Source: Pseudoalteromonas rubra | Lineage (GTDB): Bacteria > Pseudomonadota > Gammaproteobacteria > Enterobacterales > Alteromonadaceae | Length of the DNA stretch: 64,000 nt | NCBI RefSeq assembly: GCF_005886805.2 | Contig: NZ_CP045429.1 | Coordinates: 1,210,501-1,274,500 of the forward strand | Direction of reading: 5' to 3' | Shown here: piece by piece, positions 21,701 to 30,500 of the stretch | Position numbering within the stretch: position 1 is the first letter of the stretch | How the letters are laid out: the number at the start of each line of letters is the position of its first letter | Position numbers and translations under genes: made by a program | The notes under the pieces: model-generated | What the model was told of the DNA's origin: nothing | The model's input: the letters and a program-made list of their open reading frames with translations, nothing else | The model's database searches: none

Positions 21701-24700
21701 CGCACTTCCTTTAACTGCGTCCGGTAAAGCGGATCGCAAACGACTCACTGACATTTACGCTCAGTGGCAGGCTAACACCCAGCAAAGCGATCGTCAGATG
21801 ACACCGACAGAGTGCTGCGTGGTATCCATCTGGAAGGAGGTGCTGGGTGTTGAACAGATCTTTGCACAGTCACACTTCTATCAATTAGGCGGTAACTCGT
21901 TGCTAATGTTGAAGGTACATGCGGCGCTCAGCGAGCAGTTGGAGCAAGATGTTCCTCTGACTACGCTGATGCAAAATCTCACCGTAGCCACCTTGGCCTG
22001 TGCGCTAGAGGCGTTAACGAGTCAGGCTGTGGCAGTGTACCCGGAGGGCATCGATGACTTTGAAGACGGTGCCGCTTTACGATTGACTGCCCAGCAGGAG
22101 AGTCTGTATCTGGCAATGGCCAAACATCCTGACAGTGCCTATAACGTCCCTTTATTTGTGCCAGTGGATACGACATACAGCACGGCACATATTTTGGCGT
22201 GTGTCACAGCGTTGCTAGACGCATACCCTTCACTGCGTTTGTGCCTTTCGGAATCTGCAAACGGTGTTACGCAAACGGCACTACCAAGTCATGAGGTTGC
22301 ATTGAATCATACTCGTATGAGCCAGCAACAGTGGCAGGAGTTTAGGCATATAGCTAACAGTGCACGTATTGACCTGAGCCAGTGTGTTTCCGATATACAG
22401 CTGGTTGATGTGGATAATGGTACGCGCTGGTTGTGTTTGAATGTGCACCATATTGCGATTGACGGACAGTCCGCTGCGCCACTGATTAATGCGCTTTCCT
22501 GCGTGCTACAGGGTGAGTCTTTACATCGGGATACGGGCTTTATGCGGCAAGCGAAATGGCAACAAAGTGACGACTACCAGGCATTGCTAGCTACTCAGTT
22601 GCATTACTGGTCAGACAGACTTGCAGGATTAACAGAGTTTACCGGGGTAAGCTACCTGAGCACGCCGGATAACGCCCGCCCCGCTGCATATCTGGATACT
22701 ACATTCTCCCCTGAACTCAGCACAGCGGTGACGCGTCTGGCTCAACGGCTGGAGATCAGTGAATTTACCTTTTGGTCCGCTATTGTGACTTATGTGTTGG
22801 GACGTCTAAATCAGACGACTTACGCCAGTGTGCTAACGCCGGCTGCAAATCGTCAGTTTGCTGAAGACCGCAACAGTGTTGGGTATTTTGCTAACACCGT
22901 TTTACTTTATGCTCATTGGGATGAACAGAGTAGCTTCTCCAGTTACTTACAAAACTGGCAATCCCAGATCACTGACGATCTGTGTCATCAGGCTGCTCCC
23001 ATTGATCGTGTTCTGGCGCAAAGAGCACTGCAACAGGCTGCACCAGAGGGGGCGCCGGGCGTCATGTTTAGTTTCCTGGCAGGCGGAGAACCTCCGTTTG
23101 AAACAGGGCGTAATAGTGAAGTGAAGGTTGATCTGGGGATTAGCATTCGTAAAGGTACCGACAGTACCCACTTAACGCTCGAATACAGAGCTAATGCATA
23201 CAGTGCACAGATGCAACGTGCATTGGCTGATACAATTAGCCTGGTTGCTGAGCAGTTTGTCTCTGCAGATACTTTGACGTTAGGTGAAGTAGCTTTATAT
23301 CAGGGGATGATGGCAGGTGATACGCTGGCACCTGACTATGTGCATAACATTGCTGATGTGATTCTGACCAGGGCGCTGATGCAGCCTCGTAGTTTTGCAT
23401 TGTCATGTCAGGCTGAGCGATATACCTATCAGGAAGTCGCTGAGCAGGCGCAGAGCATAGCAGCCAGCCTGCAGCATCGGGGAATTGTAAAAGGCGACCG
23501 TGTTGCGGTGCTGATGGGACGCCATGCTGGACTGCCTATTACGCTGCTGGGGATCTGGCTTGCGGGAGGAGTTTATGTGCCACTGGATCCGGACTACCCT
23601 GAGTCACGAACAGAATACATTTTGCAAGATACTCAGCCCAAGTTGGTGATTTGTGACAGTAAGACACAGTATCAGTCTGAGCAATTTACCCTGGTTGAGC
23701 AGTCCATGCTTACCTCATCGACTGGACAGGCCCTGCGCACGTTAGTGCGTGTTACTGAGTCCGATCTCTCCCATCTGATCTATACATCAGGATCAACCGG
23801 AAAGCCCAAAGGCGTTATGGTTCGTCATGGCGGCGTACTGGCGTTGTATCAGTGGGCCAAAGCTTACTACACACCGGCGGAGCTGGCTCTGGTTTACGGT
23901 GGTACATCTGTTTGCTTTGACTTATCCGTGTTTGAGATTTTTATTACCTGGAGTCTTGGCGGGCAGTTGCACTTTGCGAACAACGCACTGCAATTGCTGG
24001 ATGATGCATCTGAATTGCCGATTACTCTGCTTAATACCGTGCCTTCAGTACTCAAAGAAGTGCTGAAACACCAGCCTCTGAGTGACACTGTGAAAGTGGT
24101 CAACCTGGCTGGAGAGCCTTTGCCCCCTGAACTGGCAACTACACTCTATGAGCAGCAGCCAAAGTGTCGGGTGGTCAACTTGTATGGTCCGAGTGAGGAC
24201 ACCACCTATTCTACCTATTATCAGGTACCGAAAGAACAGTCTGAACCTATGCTAATTGGTGCGCCACTGACAGGCACACAGGCTTTTGTGGCCGATCAGT
24301 CAGGCCGGTTGATGCCGCCTTTATTCAGTGGCGAATTGTATTTAAGCGGTGCCGGATTGGCACGAGGTTATTGGGACCGGGAGGACCTGACAGCCGAAAA
24401 ATTCGTCACTTTACACGGCAGCCTGAGCTATAAAACGGGCGATCTGGTGCGTGATATGGGCCAGGGGCAATATGCCTACCTTGGCCGTATTGATAACCAG
24501 GTTAAGCTCAATGGATTTCGCATAGAACTAGATGAAATTGATAATGTGTTGCTCCGTTGTGACGGTATTGTCGAATCCTGTTCGATTGTGGTTGAGCTGC
24601 CCGCTGGCAAGCAGATAGTGTCTTTCGTTGTGACAAATGGGATGTTCATGGACCTCAATCTTGCTTATCAGAGGGCAGGTGAGTACTTACCACCATACAT

Positions 24701-25088
24701 GGTGCCGGCGCATATTCAGCTGATAGATACTATGCCTAAGACGCTGTCTGGCAAACAGGATCGTAACGCATTGCAGCAACAGGCTCAGACGCTTGAAAGT
24801 CCGGTCTGTGAGATAGACTGGTCTAAGTATTCAGCAACGGTCAAGTGGTGCTGCGAGCTATACCGTGAGCTGCTCGGCTCAGACGTGATCACGCCGCAAA
24901 GTGGGTTTCTTGCTTGCGGAGGTAACTCATTGTTGGTGGTGTCGGTGATTAAGCGTATCAACTCGGAATTTGAAGTTGAAATATCGTTTGCGGATGTCTT
25001 TGCTGCCTCAACACCTGAGCAGCTTGGAGCCGTTATTGATGGCCTTGGCGTGGAAGATAACGCCGACGACGAGTTAATTTTGATTTAA
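12750..25088 (+). CDS. Four-module nonribosomal peptide synthetase with N-terminal carrier domain
   Basis: A 4112-residue NRPS with order T-C-A-T-C-A-T-C-A-T-C-A-T. Phosphopantetheine serines are at about 37 (GADS), 1039 (GGNS), 2051 (GGTS), 3050 (GGNS) and 4060 (GGNS). Condensation motifs are at about 218 (PHIIMDG), 1222 (PHIVSDG), 2234 (PHIVTDG) and 3233 (HHIAIDG). Adenylation core A3 motifs are near 647, 1649, 2655 and 3677. Read against the GrsA pocket, the codes are DAFLLGATMK, DALWLGGTFK, DALWLGGTFK and DLFNNALTYK; the middle two resemble published Val-type codes and the last resembles Ala-type codes, which is only a rough guide. There is no epimerase, methyltransferase or thioesterase. 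The first carrier has no adenylation domain, so its starter must be loaded in trans. Start chosen at ATG 12750. Confidence 0.96.
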   Translation: MTTQLNEAQAHFLSFFVQVLGQPLGWQENFFEAGADSVDVITLVERLEDECALYVPDNLVFEYETPMAIWQALEENAPLAPFQSPEHAQGDVPISASQYSFWPIYQDPDKTPAYNVPLVLELSGRVDLDKLKAVFRDIYLAHDVLHSVFRYQHNDVVMSTAVDPNWCVTEVEASEDDFAEYISTEMAHIFDLFSGPLFRVQIVRSGSEKVLVQLNAPHIIMDGVAMNLLWREFIQRYENNYRPGPEQSDYFAYLATQKVEDNAFWQQYLSGYQPFALHSFAEPARDNAFNCQLALGNKLSSQLETMASEHKVSVFTAAIHVFAHTLAQYVGEQEVVISTPYANRTQRQTRATIGQFVAMLPLRFRTASQSIWQHVDEQDKAIKQAMACAEFDLAALSEQLGLASQGGIHPLQQAVFSWKSGLLEADDFAAVNVSRRNDSRAASKFPIALTMYKVGEQYQMDWEFDTQLLSKSTIQVLQSRFEQLVAQNGALSFLDQTAIPADPGVTVTLPEQFSQVVAQYGDKTAVRHELRSLSYIELDKHSSAIAAYLQAQGYGLGAPIAVALPHDLELIIAVLGIIKAGCVYVPLSLRNTPEQNLKMMRMAHCDMCFSAQQDYTDITLASVSEIIAAGAVDYTDPLIAPTAAAYINFSSGTTGEPKGIVCPHQGITRMVLNPNYMSLSSDTIMLCTSSIAFDAFTFELWGGLLNGGTLVLKENGTLDTQGLRQLAAETQVNTALLTSALFNTLVDIDVGAFEGITQLLVGGDVVSAGHVASLYASNENIQVINAYGPTENTTMTSCFLIPRSVAAGSKLPIGRPLNGTQVVICDPQGQILPPGFTGEIVTTGAGLALGYLDNALNAGKFIELNIAGDTVRAYRTGDLGYFDAQHTLQFLGRRDQQVKVNGQRVELEAVNHCVAQLTGTHTVETLVIKANGTGFLVSFVSGQSVDMDEDTLLSAVSAQLPPHLTPNSILGMDTLPVTSNGKVDKRALEQHYYAHTVRQNAEPVSLTPAQSELADMWRAELGDVALHPRAHFFKLGGNSILALKVKNRIEQKLGHSIAFSRLLTAPLLMDMAKLLQARQPEQPRFNESIDEVNRGVALSAQQQGLWPIYQDPTLSPDYNIVFAIAVDGPLDTARLEQVLKDVYEQHDALHGRFVQDGEQVWFASHSTSEWCAQTIRVTPETQQEHITLECQRVFGLCTDPLFVAKILKQDTNTHTVLLNMPHIVSDGWSMNKLWADIVARYEGLDKPAPQSGFKAYLAQRVTRADNAVWRDVLQGYEPFSLHSVSVPQQTGQYVVHSTLSAQQTEALRKLAEQYECSVFCAALSVFGQSIAQYTGKDDVVISTPFANRLDAQFAEVLGFMVTMLPIRMRCGNLTRDQRFTQLKQDLTSLFDHTDVDINQLVSDLALAVTEGHNPLQEVVFSWQESLLSLDAFTDTTVSKQEVMLSRAKFPVSLTACQNGDETALRWEFDTTRISVQTIELLDELFKANLLETSHVKALDVSFDEPLKADLNRRFATVAAENANAIALRQGTQTLTYTQLDELSNNVCAHLQAAGVTAGTRVGITLAHGLEQAIALLGIVKAGAVYVPLDMSDPDERLVSLIELCEITHHIHAEQPIVHIIHNHPISALLEPSAQPVLVAQLDGPAPLYINFSSGTTGEPKGIECCHQGVLRLVDQPNFMRLDAATTMLCSAPLAFDAFTLEFWGPLLNGGQVSFRQAGQIDNAELSYQIQTLGVNTAWLTSALFNTLVDIDVSAFKGLKTLLVGGDVVSPAHVQRAYREHSELSIINGYGPTENTTFTCCFHIPRDWPQQASLPVGQPIQGGAVYVLNNRGMRLPDGCVGEIAAAGLGLATGYLDSAQNTGRFAYLEEQGIRTRIYKTGDLGFIDVQGDVHFMGRRDGQLKVNGFRVELDAIDRVLAEQRGVQQAQTIAYKQQTQQQLISFLVLDAETMCFDADEVARLVNEYKSDISTALPSYMLPNAILAIPALPVTANGKADRRALKRIYQQWLTTRTQTSHTGFSALQATVAQVWCDILGCVDVTLYDHFMQLGGTSLLALKVSHQLSQQLGFEVSFIDVMQNPVLQQLCDELAARKLTFNHTKEAIFKRNITAAQLDARQMQLWPLYVQKQAAHYNIPLCYDLKGSLNTRRLCSAFKYEYLHRQALHSVFEQRGDAICMVPRPQLDWQVELHQGTESDCVALLHREQHRVFDLSSDPLLTVHLIKLTDEHHVLLMNTPHIVTDGVSLDVLWQSVAESYNSGIGRSQSIDFYDYVDASTQGDLDQHYWQSRLAGYDPVTLHSFGRTNTSGPRRHRVTVSAEHTRLLKEAAQSHDVSLFSYTLQQWGQTVARYLGEQDLVISVPLANRQDAQWQSVVGYLASVVPVRLDTSLAAQPFYQSLLRDLDAPACDYRAILPELGLQMAGTSHPLQQLVFSWQSGLQLSAELDQLTTSRRDTSGVSAKFPLSVSVTEQDDTLVMHWEFDNHTLSLSTIEQLQLMFVAQLENAYCRELPKSVPQANYPDVISVFAKQVAQHPEAIALRAGTMSMTYQALWQQSSQVAHYLVAQQVKPGERVGICMARENSLVPAIIGIVMAGGVYVPMSAEDPSERLSELATLAKISHCLVDLPREGAFTAHQISEVLAQTTAVQPLPERSGNDPIYINFSSGTTGKPKGIECVHQGVTRLVCAPDFMQLNTHTQMLCAAAQTFDAFTLEFWGPLLNGGCLHLLTEPQLNGALLNTYSETNGVCTAWLTAALFHTLVDIDPSVFKHLKQLLVGGDVVSPAHVQKVYAVNPQIDIINGYGPTENTTFTTCYRIPRDWPADEALPVGKAIQGTAVYVMDAHGQILPHGCVGEIVTSGYGLAKGYLEIALNQDKFITLSLPTGDGRAYRTGDFGYFDSEGLLRFVGRKDHQVKVNGYRIELDAIDRALQTLEPVESALTLAITQGNSQILVSFVVAPNLPVQPDGAAQLLHPLANLLPGYMQPGTLIQLPALPLTASGKADRKRLTDIYAQWQANTQQSDRQMTPTECCVVSIWKEVLGVEQIFAQSHFYQLGGNSLLMLKVHAALSEQLEQDVPLTTLMQNLTVATLACALEALTSQAVAVYPEGIDDFEDGAALRLTAQQESLYLAMAKHPDSAYNVPLFVPVDTTYSTAHILACVTALLDAYPSLRLCLSESANGVTQTALPSHEVALNHTRMSQQQWQEFRHIANSARIDLSQCVSDIQLVDVDNGTRWLCLNVHHIAIDGQSAAPLINALSCVLQGESLHRDTGFMRQAKWQQSDDYQALLATQLHYWSDRLAGLTEFTGVSYLSTPDNARPAAYLDTTFSPELSTAVTRLAQRLEISEFTFWSAIVTYVLGRLNQTTYASVLTPAANRQFAEDRNSVGYFANTVLLYAHWDEQSSFSSYLQNWQSQITDDLCHQAAPIDRVLAQRALQQAAPEGAPGVMFSFLAGGEPPFETGRNSEVKVDLGISIRKGTDSTHLTLEYRANAYSAQMQRALADTISLVAEQFVSADTLTLGEVALYQGMMAGDTLAPDYVHNIADVILTRALMQPRSFALSCQAERYTYQEVAEQAQSIAASLQHRGIVKGDRVAVLMGRHAGLPITLLGIWLAGGVYVPLDPDYPESRTEYILQDTQPKLVICDSKTQYQSEQFTLVEQSMLTSSTGQALRTLVRVTESDLSHLIYTSGSTGKPKGVMVRHGGVLALYQWAKAYYTPAELALVYGGTSVCFDLSVFEIFITWSLGGQLHFANNALQLLDDASELPITLLNTVPSVLKEVLKHQPLSDTVKVVNLAGEPLPPELATTLYEQQPKCRVVNLYGPSEDTTYSTYYQVPKEQSEPMLIGAPLTGTQAFVADQSGRLMPPLFSGELYLSGAGLARGYWDREDLTAEKFVTLHGSLSYKTGDLVRDMGQGQYAYLGRIDNQVKLNGFRIELDEIDNVLLRCDGIVESCSIVVELPAGKQIVSFVVTNGMFMDLNLAYQRAGEYLPPYMVPAHIQLIDTMPKTLSGKQDRNALQQQAQTLESPVCEIDWSKYSATVKWCCELYRELLGSDVITPQSGFLACGGNSLLVVSVIKRINSEFEVEISFADVFAASTPEQLGAVIDGLGVEDNADDELILI

Positions 25089-25200
25089 GTGTGCACCGGG
25101 GTATCCGGTAAATACATCCGATTGACAGGATATAGAGTGGCGCTCAGGTAGCCACAAAAGCAAAAATAGTGAAACAAAAACAACCCAATAAGGAACGTCA

Positions 25201-26484
25201 ATGTTAGACAAGTACCAACAAAATGGAAGCAAAGTACTCTTATACTTAGATACCCGGGAGCTCCCTCTGGAGAGAAAACAGGAGATAGCTGCGGCAAAAC
25301 AACAGGGTTACAAGATACTCATGGCGACCCCAACCCCGCGCGCTTACGATGCGTATTGTCTTGACTACGTGCTGGACGTAAATGTCGGTAATTTTGCTGA
25401 AGCTGAGCCGGTGATTCTCGACTATATCGCGACACATAAACTCAATGTGACCGGTATTTTGGTCTGGAAAGATCGCGAAGTCGTACTGGCATCCAAACTA
25501 GGACAGGCACTGGGATTACCCCATACCACACCTGAGCATGCTGAAAATGTTCGTGATAAAAGTAAAACACGTGCCTTACTGGAGAAGTTTCCGGGTCTGA
25601 ATCCTCGCTTTTCAGTGGTAAGAGATGAAGCTTCTTTCATGAGCGGATTAGCTGAAGTAGGCGTTCCCGCAGTATTAAAACAAGCTGGTAATTCAGGTAG
25701 TCGTGGTATGTGTGTGATCACTGACCTGGAAACGGCTCTGGATAAGTACCGCGAAGTGGTTGCTGTTAACAAACAGCAGGCCGGTGATATGTATCATTAC
25801 TACGAAGATATCATGCTACTGGAGCAACGCCTGACAGGCAGTGAACACTCTCTAGCTGGGGTTGTGGCCGATGGCGAGGTGATCACATTTACCATTGCTG
25901 ATAAGAAGTTTGATACAAGTCTGCCTTTGCAGTATGAAAATGTAGTACCCTCTAAGTTAGCAGTTGATCTACAAACAGAAATTGTAGCACAACTGAAACA
26001 AGCTGTAGCTGAAACAGGTATAAATTGGTGCGGCTTCCATGTCGATTTTATGATCACCGAAGCAGGCCTGAAGATCCTGGAAATTGGCGGTCGTCTGGGT
26101 GGTGAGATGATTAACTCTCATCTTATCCCACTGACCCTGCCTGGTGTCAGCAGTTACGCTGCACTGATTGAGGTTGTGCAGGGTAATAACCCGCTTGCAC
26201 ATACGGATTACACCCAGCTTGCTCACTCCCGTGCTGCATCTCGTGTTGTGATGCCAACAGCGAAAGGCGTGATAAGTAAGATCGAAGGGGTACAAAATGT
26301 GATCAAAGATCCCCGTTGCCGCGAGTTTATGCAAACCTGGGGTGTGGGGGATGAAATGGTCTATCCGGACGTCAAATTCAAAGGGTATGAAATCGGCTAC
26401 TTTATCGCTCAGGTTGGCCTGGATGACGATATTGAACAGGCTATCGAAGCACTGAATAACAAAATAACAATCACAATTGAATAG
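25201..26484 (+). CDS. ATP-grasp carboxylate-amine ligase
   Basis: A 427-residue ATP-grasp enzyme. The preATP-grasp part (residues 10-115) is followed by the ATP-binding subdomain (PAVLKQAGNSGSRGMCVI near 155-175) and the catalytic half with ILEIGGRLGGEMINSHLIP near 290-308, where the acidic residue and Arg typical of Mg-ATP and acyl-phosphate binding are seen. These enzymes join a carboxylate to an amine through an acyl phosphate, as in PurK, carnosine synthase or BacD. It has a good ribosome site (AAGGAA). It lies between the two NRPS genes, which suggests it builds an amide in a precursor or tailors the peptide. The substrate cannot be read from sequence. Confidence 0.88.
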   Translation: MLDKYQQNGSKVLLYLDTRELPLERKQEIAAAKQQGYKILMATPTPRAYDAYCLDYVLDVNVGNFAEAEPVILDYIATHKLNVTGILVWKDREVVLASKLGQALGLPHTTPEHAENVRDKSKTRALLEKFPGLNPRFSVVRDEASFMSGLAEVGVPAVLKQAGNSGSRGMCVITDLETALDKYREVVAVNKQQAGDMYHYYEDIMLLEQRLTGSEHSLAGVVADGEVITFTIADKKFDTSLPLQYENVVPSKLAVDLQTEIVAQLKQAVAETGINWCGFHVDFMITEAGLKILEIGGRLGGEMINSHLIPLTLPGVSSYAALIEVVQGNNPLAHTDYTQLAHSRAASRVVMPTAKGVISKIEGVQNVIKDPRCREFMQTWGVGDEMVYPDVKFKGYEIGYFIAQVGLDDDIEQAIEALNNKITITIE

Positions 26485-26523
26485 AATTTTCTCACAGGAT
26501 AGTTCTACACAGAGGCAAGCGAA

Positions 26524-27384
26524 ATGAAAAAAACAACTCTTTTAAGACAAATGCTAAATGACCAAAACATCCACATTGCACCGGGTGTCTTTGATGGAAT
26601 GAGTGCACGACTGGCAGAGCAGACAGGCTTTGATGTCATTTATGCCAGTGGTGGTGCGATTGCCCGAAGCTGTGGTTTCCCGGACATTGGTATCATCAGC
26701 TTTACTGAAGTCATGAATCGCGTTGGTCAGATGGCGGAAGTTACGAAAGTCCCTGTGATTGCGGATGCGGACACAGGGTTTGGTAATGCAATTAATGTTA
26801 GCCGAACAATCAAAGCGTTCGAGCGTGCTGGCATTGCTGGTGTGCACCTGGAAGATCAGACGTTCCCGAAACGTTGTGGTCACCTTGATGATAAATCACT
26901 GATCAGTGCAAAAGAAATGGCACACAAAATTCGTGTAGCTAAAGACAGCCAAACTGATGAAGACTTTGTGTTGATCGCGCGCACCGATGCCATCGCCGTT
27001 GAAGGGTTTGATGCGGCTATTGAGCGCTCACAAATGTATATGGAAGCGGGTGCTGATGTGATCTTCGTTGAAGCGCCTGAAACTATCGAGCAGATTGAGC
27101 TGATCGCTAAACATATTCCACAACCTAAACTTATCAACATGTTCCACAGTGGTAAAACCCCTCTGGTACCAAAAGAGCGCTTACAAGAGCTAGGCTACAA
27201 GTTTGTTATCATTCCATCCGACTTGCAGCGTGCCACGATTCAGGCTTGTCAGAATACTCTGAGCACCATTTTAAAATATGGCGACAGTGGCAGTATTGCT
27301 GACAGCATGGCGTCATTTTCTGACCGAGAGCAAATCATCCGTACTAAGGATTACCTGGCCATCGACGACGGTTATGAAAAATAA
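26524..27384 (+). CDS. Isocitrate lyase/PEP mutase superfamily C-C lyase
   Basis: A 286-residue TIM-barrel enzyme of the ICL/PEPM superfamily, of PrpB-like length. The Mg-binding DADTGFGN motif is near residues 81-88. The catalytic loop reads FPKRCGH, with Cys at about residue 118; this KRCGH signature marks lyases such as methylisocitrate lyase, 2,3-dimethylmalate lyase and isocitrate lyase, and is absent from true PEP mutases. The gene is on its own ribosome site between the ATP-grasp ligase and the second NRPS. In this setting it probably cleaves, or forms in reverse, a 2-hydroxy-dicarboxylate used as a precursor; the housekeeping role of PrpB is less likely because no prpC or prpD is nearby. 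Confidence 0.88.
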   Translation: MKKTTLLRQMLNDQNIHIAPGVFDGMSARLAEQTGFDVIYASGGAIARSCGFPDIGIISFTEVMNRVGQMAEVTKVPVIADADTGFGNAINVSRTIKAFERAGIAGVHLEDQTFPKRCGHLDDKSLISAKEMAHKIRVAKDSQTDEDFVLIARTDAIAVEGFDAAIERSQMYMEAGADVIFVEAPETIEQIELIAKHIPQPKLINMFHSGKTPLVPKERLQELGYKFVIIPSDLQRATIQACQNTLSTILKYGDSGSIADSMASFSDREQIIRTKDYLAIDDGYEK

Positions 27385-27414
27385 CCGTTAGCTCGGGATA
27401 AACGAGCCAGGGGG

Positions 27415-27435
27415 GCTCAGCTAAGTTAGCTGAGC
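27415..27435 (+). other. Intercistronic hairpin before the second NRPS gene
   Basis: GCTCAGCTAA and TTAGCTGAGC form a 10-bp stem with an almost closed loop. It has no T-run, so it is not a normal terminator; it may mark an mRNA processing or stability point between the lyase gene and the second NRPS gene. A smaller hairpin (GCTCG...CGAGC) lies at 27391-27407. Confidence 0.5.
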
Positions 27436-27541
27436 ACTTCTCCCAATACGTTAATGAAAAAAATCATGGGCCTGCTTGGCTTCGGCCTCATGCGGCCAAA
27501 ATTTAATGATTTATCAGCTCTGTGGGAAAGTGGAGTTAAAT

Positions 27542-30500
27542 GTGAAAAAAAGAACAATAAAGGAATTGTTGCAGCGAGTATGGCAGGCAGGTTGTCAGCT
27601 GACGCTCAAATCGCAACAGCTAGCTCTAAGTGGAAATACCAAGAATATCGACCGTGCACTGTTACAGGAAATCAAAGATCACAAAAGCGATATTATCAGT
27701 TACCTGAGTAACACGAGTGACAACCTGGTACTGACGGAACAACGACCAGCTCAGTTACCACCGACTGCTAGTCAGTCTTCACTGTGGATGGCGCACAAGC
27801 TGGCTGAACTGGGTAACGCCTATTCAATGCCGTTGGTTAAAACATTCGATAGCTTGCTGGATATTCAGCGGGTTGAGCAGGCTTTTCATGCCTTGCAGAT
27901 TCGTCATGAAGCGTTACGTACGAATCTTGAAGACACAGACGGCGATGTATACCAGGTGATCCATCAGACGGCGAGAGCCTCTGTAGTGCATCTGACGCAG
28001 GAAGCAGATTTATCTGCACAGGTACAAAGATTATTGGCGGTGCCTTTTTCGTTGCAACAGGAACCGTTGATCCGGCTGTATTGCATACGGGGTGAAGCGC
28101 AGACGACCCTAGTGTTTAATATGCACCATGTCATCAGTGATGGTGTGTCTTTGGGTATTCTTAGCCAGGAATTCGCAAAATTATATCATGGCGAGGCCTT
28201 GTTACCGCTGACCTACCATTATGCGGATTATGCTGTTGCACAGGCAGCCTGGTTGGACTCGCCTAAGTTGCATGCTGCGGTCAGTGCCCTATGCGGGCCT
28301 CTACAAGATCTGCCTGATTACACTAACCTACCGATAAAAACGGCGCGCACCGCTGAGCGTTCAACACTCGGGGAAACCTATTCGTTTGCCATTGAGGCGG
28401 CGCATACCAAGCTGGCTGGTGAGGTGGCTAACCGCGCGCAAGTAACCCGGTTTACAGTCATGATGGCAGCCTTTTTCGTGATGCTGAATAAGGTCAGTAG
28501 CCAGGACTCTCTGTGTATCGGTGTGCCATTTTCAAATCGTCAGGCAAACCACACCGACGACATGCTGGGGTTATTTGCCAACACGCTGCCAATTGCCGCT
28601 CATATTTCTGGCCAGCTGGGCTTTAGTGAGTTTGTTGAGCAGTTGCAGACGCAAATTCTGGATACCTATGAATGGCAGGGTGTACCACTTGATCTCATGC
28701 TTAATGAGCTGAAACTCAAACGCAGTGCGACTTATGCACCGCTGTTTCAGGTGATGTTTGCTTACCAGAATATCGCGGCGGATCCTTTAGTGCTGGACGG
28801 TGTTAGCAGCAAAGACATTGAGTTTGATGTTAGCCATATCAAGTACGATTTGAAGTTGACAATAATTGAAGAGGGCGACGAGTTGCGCGCTGTGTTTGAA
28901 TACAGTAGTGCATTGTTTGAACGCGACACCATAGTGCAGCTAGGTCATAACTACCTGCAAGTGTTGTCTAACCTTGCATCGGCCGCTCCGTTGTCTCAAT
29001 GGTCGCTGTTAAGCGAAGCTGATCAGAGTCAACTATTGGAACACACGAGCAATCGCTCGAATGACACGCCTGTTAGCCCCTTGTGCTTACATCAGCTTTA
29101 TGAGCAGCAGGTCAAGGCACAACCAGACTTTACAGTATTGAAGTGTGGTAGTGAGACTTTGAGTTACGCGGCGCTTGATAGCAGAGTAAATCAGCTTGCC
29201 AATGGGCTGATCGCACTGCCCGGTTACCAGGCTGGCAAGCTCATCGGTGTGTGCACCGATCGCAGTTTTGACATGGTTGCGGCCATCCTGGCTGTACTCA
29301 AAGCCGGCTGTGCTTACGTGCCTTTAGACCCGGAATATCCGTCTGACCGCATCGCTTATATTTGTAAAGACGCAGCGTTGGAGTTGGTGCTGACTCAGCC
29401 AGAATTGAGTGCACAGTTTGAGGCCATGGGAGTTACGCCGCTGAATGTCAGTGATACTCATGGCGAACACTGGTATCAGGCTTATAGCAGTACAGAGCCT
29501 GATACAGCGGCTCAGGTAACAGCAGATCAACTTGCCTATATCATCTATACCTCTGGTTCAACGGGTAATCCGAAAGGGGTGATGGTTGAGCATGGTAATG
29601 CAGTGGCAATGCTTGAATGGGCAAAGCGTACGTACTCAGAGCAGGAGCTGGCTAAGGTATTGGCTAGCACGTCGTTATGTTTTGACTTGTCTATTTATGA
29701 GTTGTTCTTGCCGCTGTGTTTCGGTTCTCAATGTGTGATCGTCGATAACCTAATTGCGTTGTTGGCGGAGCCGGTCGAAGTAACGCTGATTAACTCAGTA
29801 CCTACCGCCATTGAGCTGATCCTGGAACAGGACGGATTACCGTCCGAAACATTGGTAGTGAACTCCGCTGGTGAACCTTTGTCAGCCACGTTGGTGAATA
29901 AATTACTATCGGCTGGGGTGACTAAAGTGTGTAACCTCTATGGGCCTTCTGAAGACACCACTTACTCAACGTATGCAGAGTTTACATCACCGCTGAGCGC
30001 TGCGCCCAGTATTGGCCGGGTCATAGACAATACTCAGGGTTACGTATTGTCAGAACACAACCAGCTGCTGCCTTTTGGGGCGGTAGGAGAGTTGCATTTG
30101 ACTGGTAAAGGGCTGGCCCGTGGCTACCTGAATCAGCCACAGCTAACAGACGACAAGTTTATTACGAACCCTTTCTATCACCCTGAATGTGCCTCGACCA
30201 GTGATCGTATGTACAAGACCGGTGACTTAGTACGCTATTTGCCCAGTGGTGAGCTGGAGTATATTGGCCGTGCTGATGAGCAGGTAAAACTGCGCGGCTA
30301 CCGGATAGAACTCAATGAGATTAAAGCGCAGGTTGAATCTCAGCAGGCGGTTGAGTCAGCACTGGTGGTGGTACGTCAAAGTGGCACTCAAAAACAGCTG
30401 GTGGCATATCTAAAACCAGCTTGTGAGGATTTTACCCCTTACTTGGCACCGCTTAAGGCAGCACTTGAATCCCAGTTACCTGGTTATATGGTGCCGGATG

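Noticed and set aside
26524..27384. Phosphonate pathway through PEP mutase
   Set aside because: The catalytic loop has KRCGH rather than the EDKxxxxxNS of PEP mutases, and no phosphonopyruvate decarboxylase is present.
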